DNA from: Gliomastix tumulicola
Lineage: Eukaryota; Ascomycota; Sordariomycetes; Hypocreales; Bionectriaceae
Length of the DNA: 64,000 bases
Assembly: GCA_001599755.1 (NCBI GenBank)
Contig: BCHX01000006.1
Location: forward strand, 3,149,336 to 3,213,335
Reading direction: 5' to 3'
Part shown: positions 53,330 to 64,000 of the stretch, piece by piece
How positions within the stretch are numbered: the stretch's first letter is position 1
Layout: each line of letters starts with the position of its first letter
Translations under genes and position numbers: made by a program
Notes under the pieces: model-generated
Databases searched by the model: none
Told to the model about the DNA's origin: nothing
The model's input: only the letters and a program-made list of their open reading frames with translations

Positions 53330-54061
53330 ATGTCTTCCACCACCAAGACCGTCGCTTTCCTTGGTGCCAGCACCGGCGTCGGCCTCTCAGCCCTCAAGCA
53401 CACCCTCGCCGCGGGCCACGCCTGCGTCGCCCTCGCCCGTGTGCCCTCGCGCATCACCGACGTCCTCTCCCTGGACAAGCACCCCAACCTCACCGTCATC
53501 CAGGGCAACGCCCACGACCTCGAGATCGTCTCGCGCCTCCTCCGCAAGGACGCGACCTCGACCGTCGACGCCATCATCACCACCATCGGCGCCAAGCCCA
53601 CGGGGCCGACCATGGCCATCGACGACCCCAAGGTCTGCCAGCGCGGCATGGACACGCTGCTGCAGGCCCTCGCGCAGCTGCGCCGCGACGGCGTCCAGGG
53701 ACGGCCCCTGATTGTGCCCTGCGGGACGACGGGCGCCTCGCGCTTCGGACGCGACTATCCGATCACCATGACGCCCATGTACCGCTGGGTGATCAAGGTG
53801 CCCCTCGCGGACAAGGTCGTCATGGAGGAGAAGCTGTTCTCGAGCGGCGAGGACTTCACCATGGTGCGCGCGAGTCTGCTGACCAACGGCGAGTCGGACG
53901 CGCGGATCCGAGTGGGCGTCGAGGATCCGGTCAAGGGACGGGAGACGGAGCAGATTGGCTTCAAGATCTCGCGGGAGGATGCTGGGCGGTGGATTGCGCA
54001 GAACCTGGTCCTGGCCAAGGAGAACAAGTATCTGAACAAGATTGCGAGCATCACCAACTGA
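53330..54061 (+). CDS. NmrA-like / atypical SDR, NAD(P)-binding protein
   Basis: Single exon, 243 residues. It begins MSSTTKTVAFLGASTGVGLS, the GASTGxG nucleotide-binding loop, followed by ALARVPSRITDVL (Arg after beta-2 favours NADPH), VIQGNAHDLEIV and AIITTIGAKPTGP. The canonical YxxxK pair is absent, as in NmrA/HSCARG-like members, where the fold often acts as a redox sensor or a reductase with other residues. The C-terminal part (DFTMVRASLLTNGES, ISREDAGRWIAQNLV) is typical of this family. The start is supported by the in-frame ATG after a CA-rich leader. Confidence 0.88.
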   Translation: MSSTTKTVAFLGASTGVGLSALKHTLAAGHACVALARVPSRITDVLSLDKHPNLTVIQGNAHDLEIVSRLLRKDATSTVDAIITTIGAKPTGPTMAIDDPKVCQRGMDTLLQALAQLRRDGVQGRPLIVPCGTTGASRFGRDYPITMTPMYRWVIKVPLADKVVMEEKLFSSGEDFTMVRASLLTNGESDARIRVGVEDPVKGRETEQIGFKISREDAGRWIAQNLVLAKENKYLNKIASITN

Positions 54062-54479
54062 TGCAGGCAGGGATGGGAGGGTGAGATGATGTGGACAGGG
54101 GGGGTAATGGTCTGGGTCACACTTTGATAGAGGCGTCCGTTTAGAATTTCTTTGGCTTGACAATATGATTTGATTTGAAAATCAATGCATCCCTTTCATG
54201 AAATAAAATGCCTTTAATATCATACTAATCAAACGGGATGGGCCGATAATAAGGGGGCTAATGTTAGACCATAATAACTTCGCCGCGAAGTGTCGAGGGT
54301 GACGATCACCACGATATCCATCAGGCTTCAAGGATTGCTAACGCGACGGACTTGGGACTACTTTATATATCGACAAAGGCTTATATGCAGTTGAGATGAA
54401 ATGTACCACGGTCATGTATTTCCAAATGACTCGATGTGACTACAGACTAGGTACCTAGGTGTCAATAAAAGATGATTAC
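54062..54479. other. Intergenic, convergent 3' ends
   Basis: AT-rich. No feature is recognised. Confidence 0.5.
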
Positions 54480-57175
54480 CTACCAGCTCGCCTCCATAGT
54501 CGCTGCATTCTCTAACCAGCTGTTCCAGTCCATATCCAGATCAATGTCTAGGTCCATCGTCGCGCTCAGGCCCAGGCTGGCATCACCAAGCACTTCCTCC
54601 GCCGGCCACAACCACGGCATCGTGCCTCCTCCCCGGGGGGAAGTGGCACTATCTGCAGGGACACCCAGTGATAGCGGCGGGTTCATCTCAAAGCCGGTCT
54701 GCCCGGTCGGAGTATAACCGGAACTGATGACTCCTCCCGAGCCGCCTCCCGAAGCCGTGAATGTCTGCTGCTGCTGCTGCTGCTGCTGCTGAGCCTCTGC
54801 CCCAGCACCAGACCCCGAGACCAGACTTCGCCAGTGCTGTCGAAAGACCTGCTCCGTATCCGCAGCCGAGGACGGCCCCGCGGTCGCCGGCACGGGGATG
54901 CGACTGTCGCCCTGCTCCAGCTGCGCCAGCGTCTGCTGGTCGCTGTGCGTCAGCCGCCGTATCTCCGCCTCGCGGTACCCCCTGACCCTCGCCATGAGCT
55001 TCCGCAGGGGCAGCCACACGTGCGCGTTCTTCTCGCCGACGCGGGCCGTGGGGATCAGCCAGGGGCTGTGCAGCGCGATCCACGCGCGCTCGACGATGGG
55101 CGACCACGGCCGGCGGCCCGACGCCTCGATGAGGAGGTAGACGATGGCGTACCAGTGCGTGTACGTCTGGAACACCCAGCGCCAGTGGCGCGCCTCGACC
55201 TCGGCGTTGAGCGCGTGGTTGTGCTCGGCCACCTCGAGCGCGGCGGTCAGCAGCTTGTCGCGGATCGCGTCCGAGAAGCGCTCGCTCGGCGACGAGAAGA
55301 GCGCGGGCAGGTAGATGAGCAAGGTCATCTTGGCGATCAGGAGGCGGTGCACGACGACGCCGACCCAGTAGACGATGTTCTCCGACTCGGTCGCGTAGCG
55401 GAGGTAGTTGCGCTCGAGCTTCTCGTACACGTTGCTCAGCAGCCGGGCCTGGTCGTCGATGCTCGGCGGCTCCTCGCCCGCGCCGCGCGGCGCCATCATC
55501 TCGCGGACGACGACGGCCGTCTCGTAGCTCACGAGGGCGAGCGAGACCTCGGTCAAGGCCTGCTGCTCGACGAGCGGCTCTTTGCTGTCCGGATCGAGAT
55601 CGGCATCGGAGACGTTGAGCGGCAGCCGCGTGTCGAAGCTGCCGTTGGGGATCGTGTACTCGGACGCCTGGTCCTCGGCCGCACGGATGTCGATCATGAC
55701 GAGCGCCCACCAGACGCGGCGGCGCATCTCGACTTCGAAGGGCGACAGGCTCGGGAAGTGCGTGCCGTCGCGGTGCAGACCGAGCGACTGCGCCATGCGG
55801 ATGCCCAGCCCCGCGAGCATCCAGACAAAACGCGGGTCGTCGTGGCGTCTCAGCAGGAACAGGAAGACAGTGAAGGCCTGCACGATGGTGAGGTTGGGAT
55901 GGGTGAGGAAGTCCGCCTTCGCCAGCGCATGCTCGAGGCCGAGACGGAACTTGAGGTTCAGCTCCCGCTTCGTCGTAGACCCAAAGTTGGCAACCACGTC
56001 CTCCTCCTCCATGGACGTCACGGCGGAGTAGTAGATGGCGAACATGAGGGCCTCGTTGGCGGGCGAGAGGTGGCTCATGTCGATCGTGCGCTTCTCGCGC
56101 AGCATCTTGGTCACGGTCGGCATGTGCAGCAGACCGCAGATGAGGTTGATGTTCTCGGCGTAGACGTCGAGGAGGAAGGGCACCTGCGACGGCAGCGGAC
56201 GGAACTGCTGGAGGTCGGGCGAGGGGCCGGCGAGGTTGTGTCGGAAGAGGAAGCCGTGGCGCTCGGAGGGGGCGCGTTCGGACTCGTGCGTGGACGGGGG
56301 GGACTTCTCATCGATGTCGTCGTCTTCGGAGGTGTCTTTGTCGCCGCCCAATGGGGCTGCCGCGTCTCTCTTCAGGCCTTCGAGCTGTGATGGCAGTTGG
56401 TCGAGGAATGGCTCAGGGAAGGGGGTGGTGTTGGGTGACGTACCTCGTCGCTGATCCGGGACCAAAACCCGTCACCGATGAAGTGATCGCGCCGCGCATC
56501 TTGGACGACGAGTCTCCCGAAGTGCTTCTGCAGTCCAGTAGAAGATGTGCCAGTCGCCGCCTGAGCTGGATCCTGAGGAGAACCCGTTGACTCGCGGACG
56601 GATCCTCCGGCTGTGATACCAGTAGACGAAGTCTCAGGACTGGACTGCGATTGAGCGGCAGCGGCGTTGGCCCGTTCCAGCTGCTCTCTCAACTCGTTGA
56701 CCAGGCCCTCGAGGCTGCGCAGTCTGTCCATGGTGGCCTGGGGCGCATTCTGGCTGGGAGCCGCCGGCTGTCCCGAAGCGACGGCTGCGGCGGGAGCTGC
56801 TGGGGGAGGATGAGCAGTGGTAGAGGCAGTAGACGCAGGAGATGCCGCATTCTGCGTATACCGCTCCAGCCGTCGAGCCCATCGCGGCGCCCGGTCCTTG
56901 GACGACGGCACGATGCAGGTGATGCCCGCCTGGCGACAGTTGGAGCACGGCGACTGCCTGTCGCACCGGACCTTCCGGTTGCGACACACGATGCAGCTCC
57001 GGGTCTTGGACGGCGACGGAGCCCCAGTTGCTGATGTTGCTGCTGCTGCTGCTGCTGCGCCCGAGGCCGAGTCCGCAGTCGCCGCCGAGAAGAGCGCGGC
57101 GGGCGAGGGCGCTTTTGGTGCGGACGGCCCCGAGGCGCCCGTGCTCGTGCTCGTGCTCGCGTTTTTCTCGGACAT
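54480..57175 (-). CDS. Zn2Cys6 transcription factor with fungal-specific regulatory domain
   Basis: Exons 57175..56444 and 56384..54480 with a 59-bp intron; 878 residues. The N-terminus is Ala/Ser-rich. The binuclear zinc cluster (Cys61-Cys87) has the spacing C-x2-C-x6-C-x5-C-x2-C-x6-C and contains CRNRKVRCDRQSPC. A short coiled coil follows (LRSLEGLVNELREQLERANA). The middle homology region starts near PFLLDVYAENINLICGLLH, with MRRRVWWALVMIDIRAAED typical of the fungal_trans domain. A poly-Gln run (CAG repeat, 54765-54790) and an acidic Asp-rich tail (MDLDIDLDMDWNSW) near the end may be activation regions. It is divergent from the DUF3433 gene. Targets are unknown. Confidence 0.93.
54765..54790 (-). 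repeat. CAG repeat coding for poly-Gln
   Basis: Nine Gln codons within the C-terminal part of the Zn2Cys6 factor; length polymorphism is likely between strains. Confidence 0.85.
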
Positions 57176-58039
57176 TTCTGCACAGGCGACGAGCGCGATT
57201 TCAGGCCGAGATTCTCCACTGGGGATGTCTCGCGCTATGGGGGATATAACGTACGACTGTCCTCGGGAGATCGCCTGTTTGGCAGTGACAAGATGCTCTG
57301 GCTTGCCTATCTGATGCTTTGCGATGGTCTTACTGATGGATTTCTGGGAGCATGAGGCCTGTGAGGATGCCGGTCTGGAGGTAAGATCCGAACTCTGATC
57401 CCGCCTTTTTCTCGCTATATCAGGCGGTGATATCGGGTTTTGCTGCCGCCTGTCCGCCCCCTCCCCTCCCTAACAAAAGTGCGAGCGAGACATGCCTCGA
57501 TTTTTGGGGTGACAGGGAGACCCTGGTAGCTGTCATAATTGTCTCCATTCCTAATCGTGGGCTCATTGACTGACTGGTGCCCTAGTTATCTGATACCAAT
57601 CCATGCCATTCTGCACCGTCCCCCAAAGTCCCTCTCTCTCTCTATTTCCACCAACCAAGGACTGTGTCGGTGGCTGCTTTTCATGCAACAGAGCCCACCT
57701 GTGGTGAGGATGGAAAAGCTGCGCTGTCGTTCCAGCACTTTAGACACCTGTTTCACCAAGCGAGCTGGTGGACGGCGCAGTTACTAGAGGCTGTGCTGAC
57801 ATGCAGGGTCACGGCACCAATCAGCCCTAAGGGCCATCGCCATGAACAGGCCACCAGGCCCATCATTGTGTCTGTGTACCGGGCGCCCTATTAATAGCAT
57901 TTTGAGTGGTGATCCTGATTTAATGCTGCTGTCTGCCCGTCTTGTCGTCAAACCACCATACTTCACGGATTGCCGCACCACAAACCAATGTCGTCGCGAC
58001 AGCACCAGCTTTCGGGGCAATCTGCTCTCATAAACCGTC
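57176..58039. other. Divergent promoter region
   Basis: It lies between the Zn2Cys6 gene (minus) and the DUF3433 gene (plus). No gene or clear promoter motif is seen; a CT-rich tract occurs near 57630. Confidence 0.5.
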
Positions 58040-61000
58040 ATGGGCACGCAAGCTTCGTGGAATTTCCCGTGGGACCGCGAGACCGCAGCATACGAGCATG
58101 TAATCCGACAATCCACTGATCATGTCCCAACGGATTCCGACGATCCTCCACTCCAGGACGACAGAACCAGCCCAAAGCTCAAGGAACAACACGGCCAACT
58201 TCAGCAAGCTGACCAGTCCGCGACATGGCGTCCCTTTTGGCTGCGGCTTGGCACACTGGCTTCTTTTGCAGGTCTGTTCCTCGCCTTCACCGCGGTATTG
58301 CCCTCGTTGCTTGCGTTCTCGGAGCGGAATGACGGCATTGCTGAGGCGAAGGAGAACCTTGTGTATATCTGGAGATTTGGACCGACAGCCAGTACGTATA
58401 ACCCCCAGTCCCACGCACGGGGCGGCCATATATGGCACTAATATTGATACGCAGTTCTCACCGTCGTCTCGATCCTCTGGGCAAGGGTCGAGTTTCAAAC
58501 ACAGCGATACAAGATCTGGACAGACATAGAGTCTGGCCACAGCTTGAGCGTCGATGATTACCACCTCGACTACACGCAGCTCCTGCTGCCAACGGTCCTT
58601 GTCAGCTCTCTGCGCCACAAGCATTACACTGTCTTCCTCACGACCCTGGCGTCCGTCATCCTGAAGGTCCAGATCGTTCTATCTCCCAGCTTGTTTGAGC
58701 CGTCTCTTGTCCAGACCACCGAGCCCGTGACCCTTCAAGTCTTGGATTCTTTTGAGACCGTCGAGAATATCACAGACAGTAGCCGTTTGTCTTATTACTT
58801 CGCTCGATCCCTCCAGAACTTCGACCTGGAACCTCCTTTCGGCGTCGATGCGAAGTGCGCATACCAGACATTCAACTGGCCAGACAAAGACGGCACGGGA
58901 ACCCGCGGCACCGTGGACTCGCCCGTGAAGGCTGTCGTCGATGCTGTCTTCGCCAACATGACGTGTCTGCATCTACAGAGCCATGACTCTTCGTGGGAAA
59001 GCAGGAACAACTCTCACGGCGTGGAGATGCAGGAGACGGATATTGGGCTTCGCTTCGAGAACTGCGACGAAACAGTCACTGTCCATGAGAGCACCCGATT
59101 GAGCCAGCAGAACGCGGCGCGACGAGCAGATGACCGTATCGTATCGAGAACCGAAGTCAACAATCTCTACAGCCGGCCTTGCTCCTCATTGCCTCAGCAG
59201 CAGCCGCAGCTTGCCTATTATTCCGGTGCTTGCAACCCGAGCGCAGGCAAGGACGGGCTCTCGCCCTTGAACGAATGTGCAGCCGTCTTGTGCTCGCCAA
59301 TGGCATGGGTGTCGAAGGTCGAGGTGATGGACGACGGCAACGAGCAGAAAGTATCCCTGCACCCGGACCAGGACGGCTATCCTATCGACGTGCGGACCAA
59401 CCTGTGGGATATGTTGCTTCGCTCTATACCCGGCGAGTACGGAGGTGCTCGGCCACCCGTAGATGCCGCCTTCGCATTCAGAGGTCTCGATATCGACGAG
59501 GAGGGCTTCCTGGCCACGAACGATGGGTTAGAGCAGGCACTTCAGAACCTGACGGAGGGCCTTGCACCCATGGTGGCACATCATGCTCTTCGAAGAGCAG
59601 ACGAAAACCAGATGGACGGATGGCGGACCACGACGACCGAGAGGCTCCAGATGAACCGGGCCATCTGCTTCTCCATGATGTCCCTATTCGCCATCTGCGC
59701 CTGCATAGCCCTCTGGACATTGCTGCGCTCCAGGAGAGTGCTGAGAGCCTGGCATAGGGATCCAGCCACTGTCTTGGGAACGATGCTTTTCTTCCATAGC
59801 GACAGTCCAGCCAGTGTTTCCTGCAAGAATACACTATCCGAGACGAGGGAGAGGGACAAGGCTTTGTGGAGTGGCAGCGGCTTCACTCCGTTTGCTCTAC
59901 GGCCGTGGCTGCGGGGAACCACCGTTCTTTACATGCTTGGGCTCATCACCGCCCTCGTTGTCACCCTTCGGATATCACAGACCTCTGACGGGATAGCGAC
60001 TGTGAACGAGGAACGCTACTCATCGCTCTTGTGGAAGTCCATTCCCACGCTCGCAGTCCTCCTGATCGCCATGTTCGTCAGTTCGTCTGATGCAGCCGTG
60101 CGAGGACTCGTCATGCTTGCCAATATGTCCGAGAAGCCCTGCCACGCCTGGCAGCTCGACCTCTCCCTACTCGACATGCTTGGACTTCACAGCTTGTACT
60201 TCGGATTCAAGATGAGACTGCCAGCTATTGGTCTGACGCAAGGCCTTGCCATTCTTTGCAGCTTTTTAGCAGCTTTAAGTTCGGTGCTCTTCACCTCTGA
60301 ATTCTCCCCTGAGCTCACCGAGACTCAGTTTGAACAGTCTAGCTGGTTCGGCGGCAGTAATCCCCGATATAACCCTAATGACGATGTCCGGGGCCAGGTG
60401 CTGGGGGCTATTGGTCTCACGTCAGGCACTGGCAACTTGACCTACCCACCAGGCACGTATGCTGACCTACTGTTCCCGACTCTGGCGCTTAGAGACAGAG
60501 CCTTGAGAGATGCGTCATCCATCGGAGTCAAGACACCCGCTGCCCAAATAGAGCATACATGTGTCGAGCTGTCCAACGGGACAGAAATCGCCGTGGAGAT
60601 GTTACCAGCCACGAGGCAAAGGGACAACCAGACGGTGCGATTCGGCGAGCAGACGGACTGTCCTTCCAGAGCTCGCTCCAAGACGGCATATACTCTGGCA
60701 GGTGTCACCCCTGACAATCCGTACTTTGGCTTGGTGTTGAAGTACCATCTCTGCGAGACAGGGCCCGGAGCCGGAGGGAGGAAGGCCGTCGACATAGGCG
60801 AGGACGGGCTTTGGTGGACGCGATCCTATGCTTGGGGCAAAGTCTCCGATTCTGGGGGTGACGGGAGCTTGGCCGTCGACTATTTTTCCGCGTGGCGGTG
60901 CAACTTCACTTGGGCTGCGGTCGACACGACGTTGACTCTGATTCCAACGAGCGATGATTTCCGTATCGACCACAGCCGTCCACCTCTCCCAGATGAATCT

Positions 61001-61822
61001 ACGATGCGTCCCTATGATCCTCTCTTCCCCGTCCCCGTCTTCGTCCAGGACTTCCAGAAGGCAGAGCTACACAAGACCATGTTTCCCGCCGGTATCAACA
61101 CTGATCCTCGCGCGCAGGAGTTCTCAGATCAGATAGCGCTGCTCATAGAGCCAGTAGGCTCACTGGGGTTTCAGGATCTAGAGAGCAAGGATCGGAAGGA
61201 CTTCGTCCTCGAGACGATCAATGCGAATACGAGGCTCGCCATGGCCCAGATCGCCAATTTCGAACACCGCCTCGGCACCAACGAAACGTCCCAGACTAGG
61301 CCTTTCGAGCACGGTGGTGATCTTTCTCCCGTGCGTGGCGTTGTCAGCAGACAGCGTCGACGGCTTTTCCAGAATGCGACGGTGACGTATATCCTCGTCG
61401 GGATCTTATCAGCGGCTGTCCTAGTCAATACTTGGGCACTGATATCGTCCGCTTTGCTACGCTACGGGAGACCTGGGGGCATCGACCGCCGGTGGCTTCT
61501 CGACCTGGAGTTGAAGGGCGTGGCACCTGACATTTACAGTAGCGTTGCCATGATGGGAGCTTTGGTTTCCGGGTCCAACTATCACGATCAGATGCCGGAT
61601 AATGCGCACTTGATGTCGCCAAATCAACTTTTACGTCGTCTAGCAGACAGACGTTTCCAGATGGGTTGGTTCATCAACAGCAGCACCAACGAAAAAGTAT
61701 TCACAATTGGTGTAGTGGAGGACGAAAGCAATTCGCATTTCGAGGTCAAGGAGAGAAACCAGGAAGCCGGTACAGCGCAGGATCGTCTGCTCCCAACGAC
61801 TTATGATAACGCCGGTCAATGA
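58040..61822 (+). CDS. DUF3433-type multi-pass membrane protein
   Basis: Exons 58040..58391 and 58455..61822 with a 63-bp intron; 1239 residues. An acidic cytosolic N-terminus is followed by WRPFWLRLGTLASFAGLFLA and further membrane segments (TVVSILWARVEFQTQRYK, ICFSMMSLFAICACIALWTLL, VLYMLGLITALVVTLRIS, ATVTYILVGILSAAVLVNTW). Between them lie two large extracytoplasmic parts with many N-glycosylation sequons and paired cysteines. The duplicated halves, each with a WARVEFQ-like or WLRG-like segment before long lumenal loops, fit the fungal DUF3433 family, whose function is unknown. It resembles proteins predicted at the plasma membrane or vacuole. Confidence 0.85.
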
Positions 61823-61887
61823 TTATGTACATAAAGTCTGCAGATAATAGATAGATAGTTTCACCCTTCTTATTTCAAATATTAGCA

Positions 61888-62759
61888 TCATCTGATGAGC
61901 CTCTCCTCGGATATGACATCCTCCGCCCGAGGCATGGTGTTCTTCAGTCGAACGTCACAGATCTCACAGATCTTCAGGATAACCTCCATAGCTGTCTGAA
62001 GCTGAGCTTCCGATCCCCCGTTTCTGATGGTGCCCCTCATGTGCCATCCGACCTCAGCAGGAACATCCATAGGCACCAGCGTCGCCACATTCAGAAACGA
62101 CGTCGTCACAGCATCGATGATTGACGTGTCGGACTGGTAGTACCCGTATATGAAGGTCAAGACGAGCGTACGCAGGTCGGGCCAGTGGGCGTCCATCGTA
62201 GCCAGGAAGGGGTCCAAATCCGCCCTGAAGATGTTCCTCATGTACGCTTCGCCTCGCTCGTCTGTGTCGGCCGGGACAGTGATATGGTTGCGGATGGAGG
62301 ACGTGTCGTTGGACTCGGGAGTGGGGAGAACTTTGATGAGCGCCCTAAAGGCGTTGATGACGCGGGGGATCCCATATATGATGCCCGTCTTGAGAAGGCC
62401 CTCTGGAAGACCAGTGTTAGTTCTTGCCGCGGATGAAGCGTGGTCGGAATGAACGTACCCTTAATTCTCTTCGTGACATGCCGATGATACTCTATTTCGT
62501 CTTTCCTGTCGTGTATAGCGCCAAGGAAAACATCGGCCACGAGATGACCCTGATTACAAGCAGCAAATGAGCATGCCTGTGCCATATGTGTCAGTCTACA
62601 GGTCAGGTCTCCCTGTTCAGTATTCCCCTTGGGGAGAATGACATGCAAGATAGCAATGGGCCGACATACTGCAATACAGTACCATGTGTCTTCCCATTCT
62701 GTCCCGGCAAATCGGGACCGCAGGTCTGAGATGTACTCCTGGGCTTGGTTGTCCATCAT
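61888..62759 (-). CDS. AhpD-like / carboxymuconolactone decarboxylase-family protein
   Basis: Exons 62759..62670, 62576..62459 and 62402..61888; 240 residues. It starts MMDNQAQEYISDLRSRF. Splicing joins WEDTWYCIA to ACSFAACNQGHLVADVFLGAI, then HRHVTKRIK to EGLLKTGIIYGIPRVINAFR, a pattern typical of this all-helical family. The Cys and His of CxxxH (CNQGH) are present. The first Cys of the CxxC redox pair of AhpD is replaced by Phe, so peroxidase activity is uncertain. The C-terminal half (DPFLATMDAHWPDLRTLVLTF) appears to be a second, degenerate repeat. Intron 2 carries AACTAACACTGG. The substrate is unknown. Confidence 0.8.
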
Positions 62760-63290
62760 CGATGACCTGGACTCGGTGATACAGTCTCACAAGCGACGAG
62801 AGGCTCGTCATGAACAGTGGCTAAAACAAACTCAGATCATATAGCTTGAAGTGCTATTGATACCTGTTCCGGACGACTACTGGGAACTAACCGGACCATA
62901 TTCATCCCCGGATGCCTCCTGGCCGCAAGCGAGCCCTCCGTGATGAATCAGTAGCGCGCCTCCTCTGGTACTAGCCCAGGATCCTCACATTCCATCCCCG
63001 CACGCTGCCCTCGCATCCCCCGCAGAATCCGGGGTAACGACTTCCTGGGCCCTTGTCCAAGGTCTGGGTGAGAATTCCGAGCCAACTGAAGTGCGTTCGG
63101 GTCAATGGCAGGGGTCACATTACAGCAATTCGATGATTCACTTCCTTGTCATGCATGGTAGGGTTGCATGCACGCCGAAAACATACAAAATACAGGGAAG
63201 ATCGACCGCAACCTCGTCCAAGTCTAGATCGAGGCCGAAGAGAGCGTGACCTCTTGCAGCTTCAGGTTCCCTCAGACACTTCCAGAAAAG
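62760..63290. other. Divergent promoter region
   Basis: Between the AhpD-like gene and the TRI12-type transporter. No additional gene is seen. Confidence 0.5.
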
Positions 63291-64000
63291 ATGGCAAGCG
63301 ATCCAGAGAAGAGCGACGCGGTCTCGCAGGTCGAGGACAATGATCTTCGGGTCTCAAGCCATGCAGACAAGGAGTCGCTCGCTGGAGGCGAGGAAGACGG
63401 CAAGGTGACGCTCAAGACCAAGCTCGCCGTCCTGTCCCTCATATTCATGTATGAGGCGTACCTCTTCACTTTGATCATGTGAGCCCTTGCTTCCCCCAAA
63501 GTCGTCGGAGTGGTCCTGAACAGCAGCTTATCACCAAACAGGCCAGCAGCTGTCCTCACCTACATCGACGCCGATCTCGGACCCGACTCTCGGTATCCAT
63601 GGATTGCCATCACGTACGTCACGATATCCCGACTGAGAAGGGACGTAAATGCTCACCATATGTTATCAGATGGAATCTCGGTGCCGCCATCATCGTCTCC
63701 GTAGGCGGCCGCATCACGGACATCACAGGCAGACGCTGGTTTCTCATGTTCGGCGCCATCTGTGCCGCCATCGGGGCTCTCGTGGGCGCGACAGGCCAGA
63801 GCATCAACCAGATGATCGTCAGCGGCATCATCTTTGGCATCGGCGGCGGGTTCCAGGAGATGTGCTTCGCCTGCGCGCAGGAACTCGTCCCCAACAAGTG
63901 GCGTTTCCAAACGCTCGGTAAGCAGCGCTGGTCAGCATCATATCGCTCTCACTAACACCGTCAGGCGTCATGATCCTCGCGAACCACTTCAGCTCCATCT
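63291..64000 (+). CDS. MFS transporter, TRI12/siderophore type (3' partial)
   Basis: Exons 63291..63478, 63542..63613, 63670..63917 and 63965..>64000; the gene runs past the window. The protein begins MASDPEKSDAVSQVEDNDLR and has an acidic cytosolic N-terminus. The first helices are LAVLSLIFMYEAYLFTLIMPAAVL. It continues WNLGAAIIVSVGGRITDITG, FGAICAAIGALVGATGQS and GGFQEMCFACAQELVPNKWR, typical of the TRI12/14-helix drug and siderophore MFS group. Substrate cannot be stated. Neighbouring genes give no clear cluster context at this end. Confidence 0.87.

Noticed and set aside
53143..54084. Alternative frame overlapping the NmrA-like gene
   Set aside because: It is Arg/His/Pro-rich shadow sequence, while the NmrA-like frame has a nucleotide-binding motif and conserved segments.
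54834..56390. 518-codon plus-strand open frame
   Set aside because: It is antisense to the Zn2Cys6 regulator; its Arg/Val/Leu-rich, low-complexity translation is typical of a shadow frame.

Overview
The window reads as nuclear DNA of a filamentous ascomycete (Pezizomycotina, most likely a Sordariomycete-type genome). The evidence is short spliceosomal introns (about 50-115 bp) with GTRAGT donors, CTAAC/CTGAC-like branch sites and YAG acceptors, GC-rich third codon positions, and fungal-restricted families: Zn2Cys6 regulator, bZIP with a DUF3425-type C-terminus, fungal rhodopsin-like membrane protein, DUF3433 membrane protein, Dal5-type and TRI12-type MFS carriers, and GH95 fucosidase. There are about 30 protein genes on both strands. 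I found no convincing tRNA, rRNA, CRISPR or intact transposon. All exon structures were deduced by eye from splice signals and reading-frame continuity.

Layout. 0-3 kb: 3' part of a kinase-like/serine-protease fusion. 3.2-5.7 kb: a CCDC25/Jlp2 homologue, whose best gene model needs a one-nucleotide exon, and a membrane protein. 5.7-9.3 kb: a long gene-poor leader region in front of a tiny velvet-like gene. 10.8-14.4 kb: a DUF4385 protein and a PEPP-type Xaa-Pro aminopeptidase. 14.7-17.5 kb: an EVPEA-repeat/membrane locus split by a stop codon, a cysteine-rich secreted protein and a 71-residue two-exon protein. 18.8-21.3 kb: a large protein ending in a riboflavin-kinase-like domain. 21.4-36.3 kb: an enzyme-rich stretch with an AtuA-like protein, an ABM-type protein, a 2OG-Fe(II) oxygenase, a Dal5-type carrier, a rhodopsin-like protein and a P450. 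36.7-47 kb: maleylacetoacetate isomerase, F-box protein, GH95 alpha-fucosidase, a small orphan, fumarylacetoacetase and a TENA-like protein. 47-64 kb: an SDR, a second AtuA-like protein, the bZIP, an NmrA-like protein, the Zn2Cys6 regulator, DUF3433 protein, AhpD-like protein and the start of a TRI12-type transporter.

How the genes may work together. The isomerase (36.7 kb) and fumarylacetoacetase (44.3-45.6 kb) catalyse the last two steps of phenylalanine/tyrosine (homogentisate) breakdown, but unrelated genes separate them. The 21-36 kb block resembles a set of tailoring or catabolic oxidations with transport, without any visible polyketide synthase, peptide synthetase or terpene synthase. 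Two AtuA-like paralogues lie 25 kb apart.

The observations I rate highest are the one-nucleotide exon, the pseudokinase plus complete-triad serine protease fusion, the riboflavin-kinase-like domain without its catalytic glutamate, the mini velvet-like protein, and the in-frame amber codon splitting the EVPEA-repeat gene.
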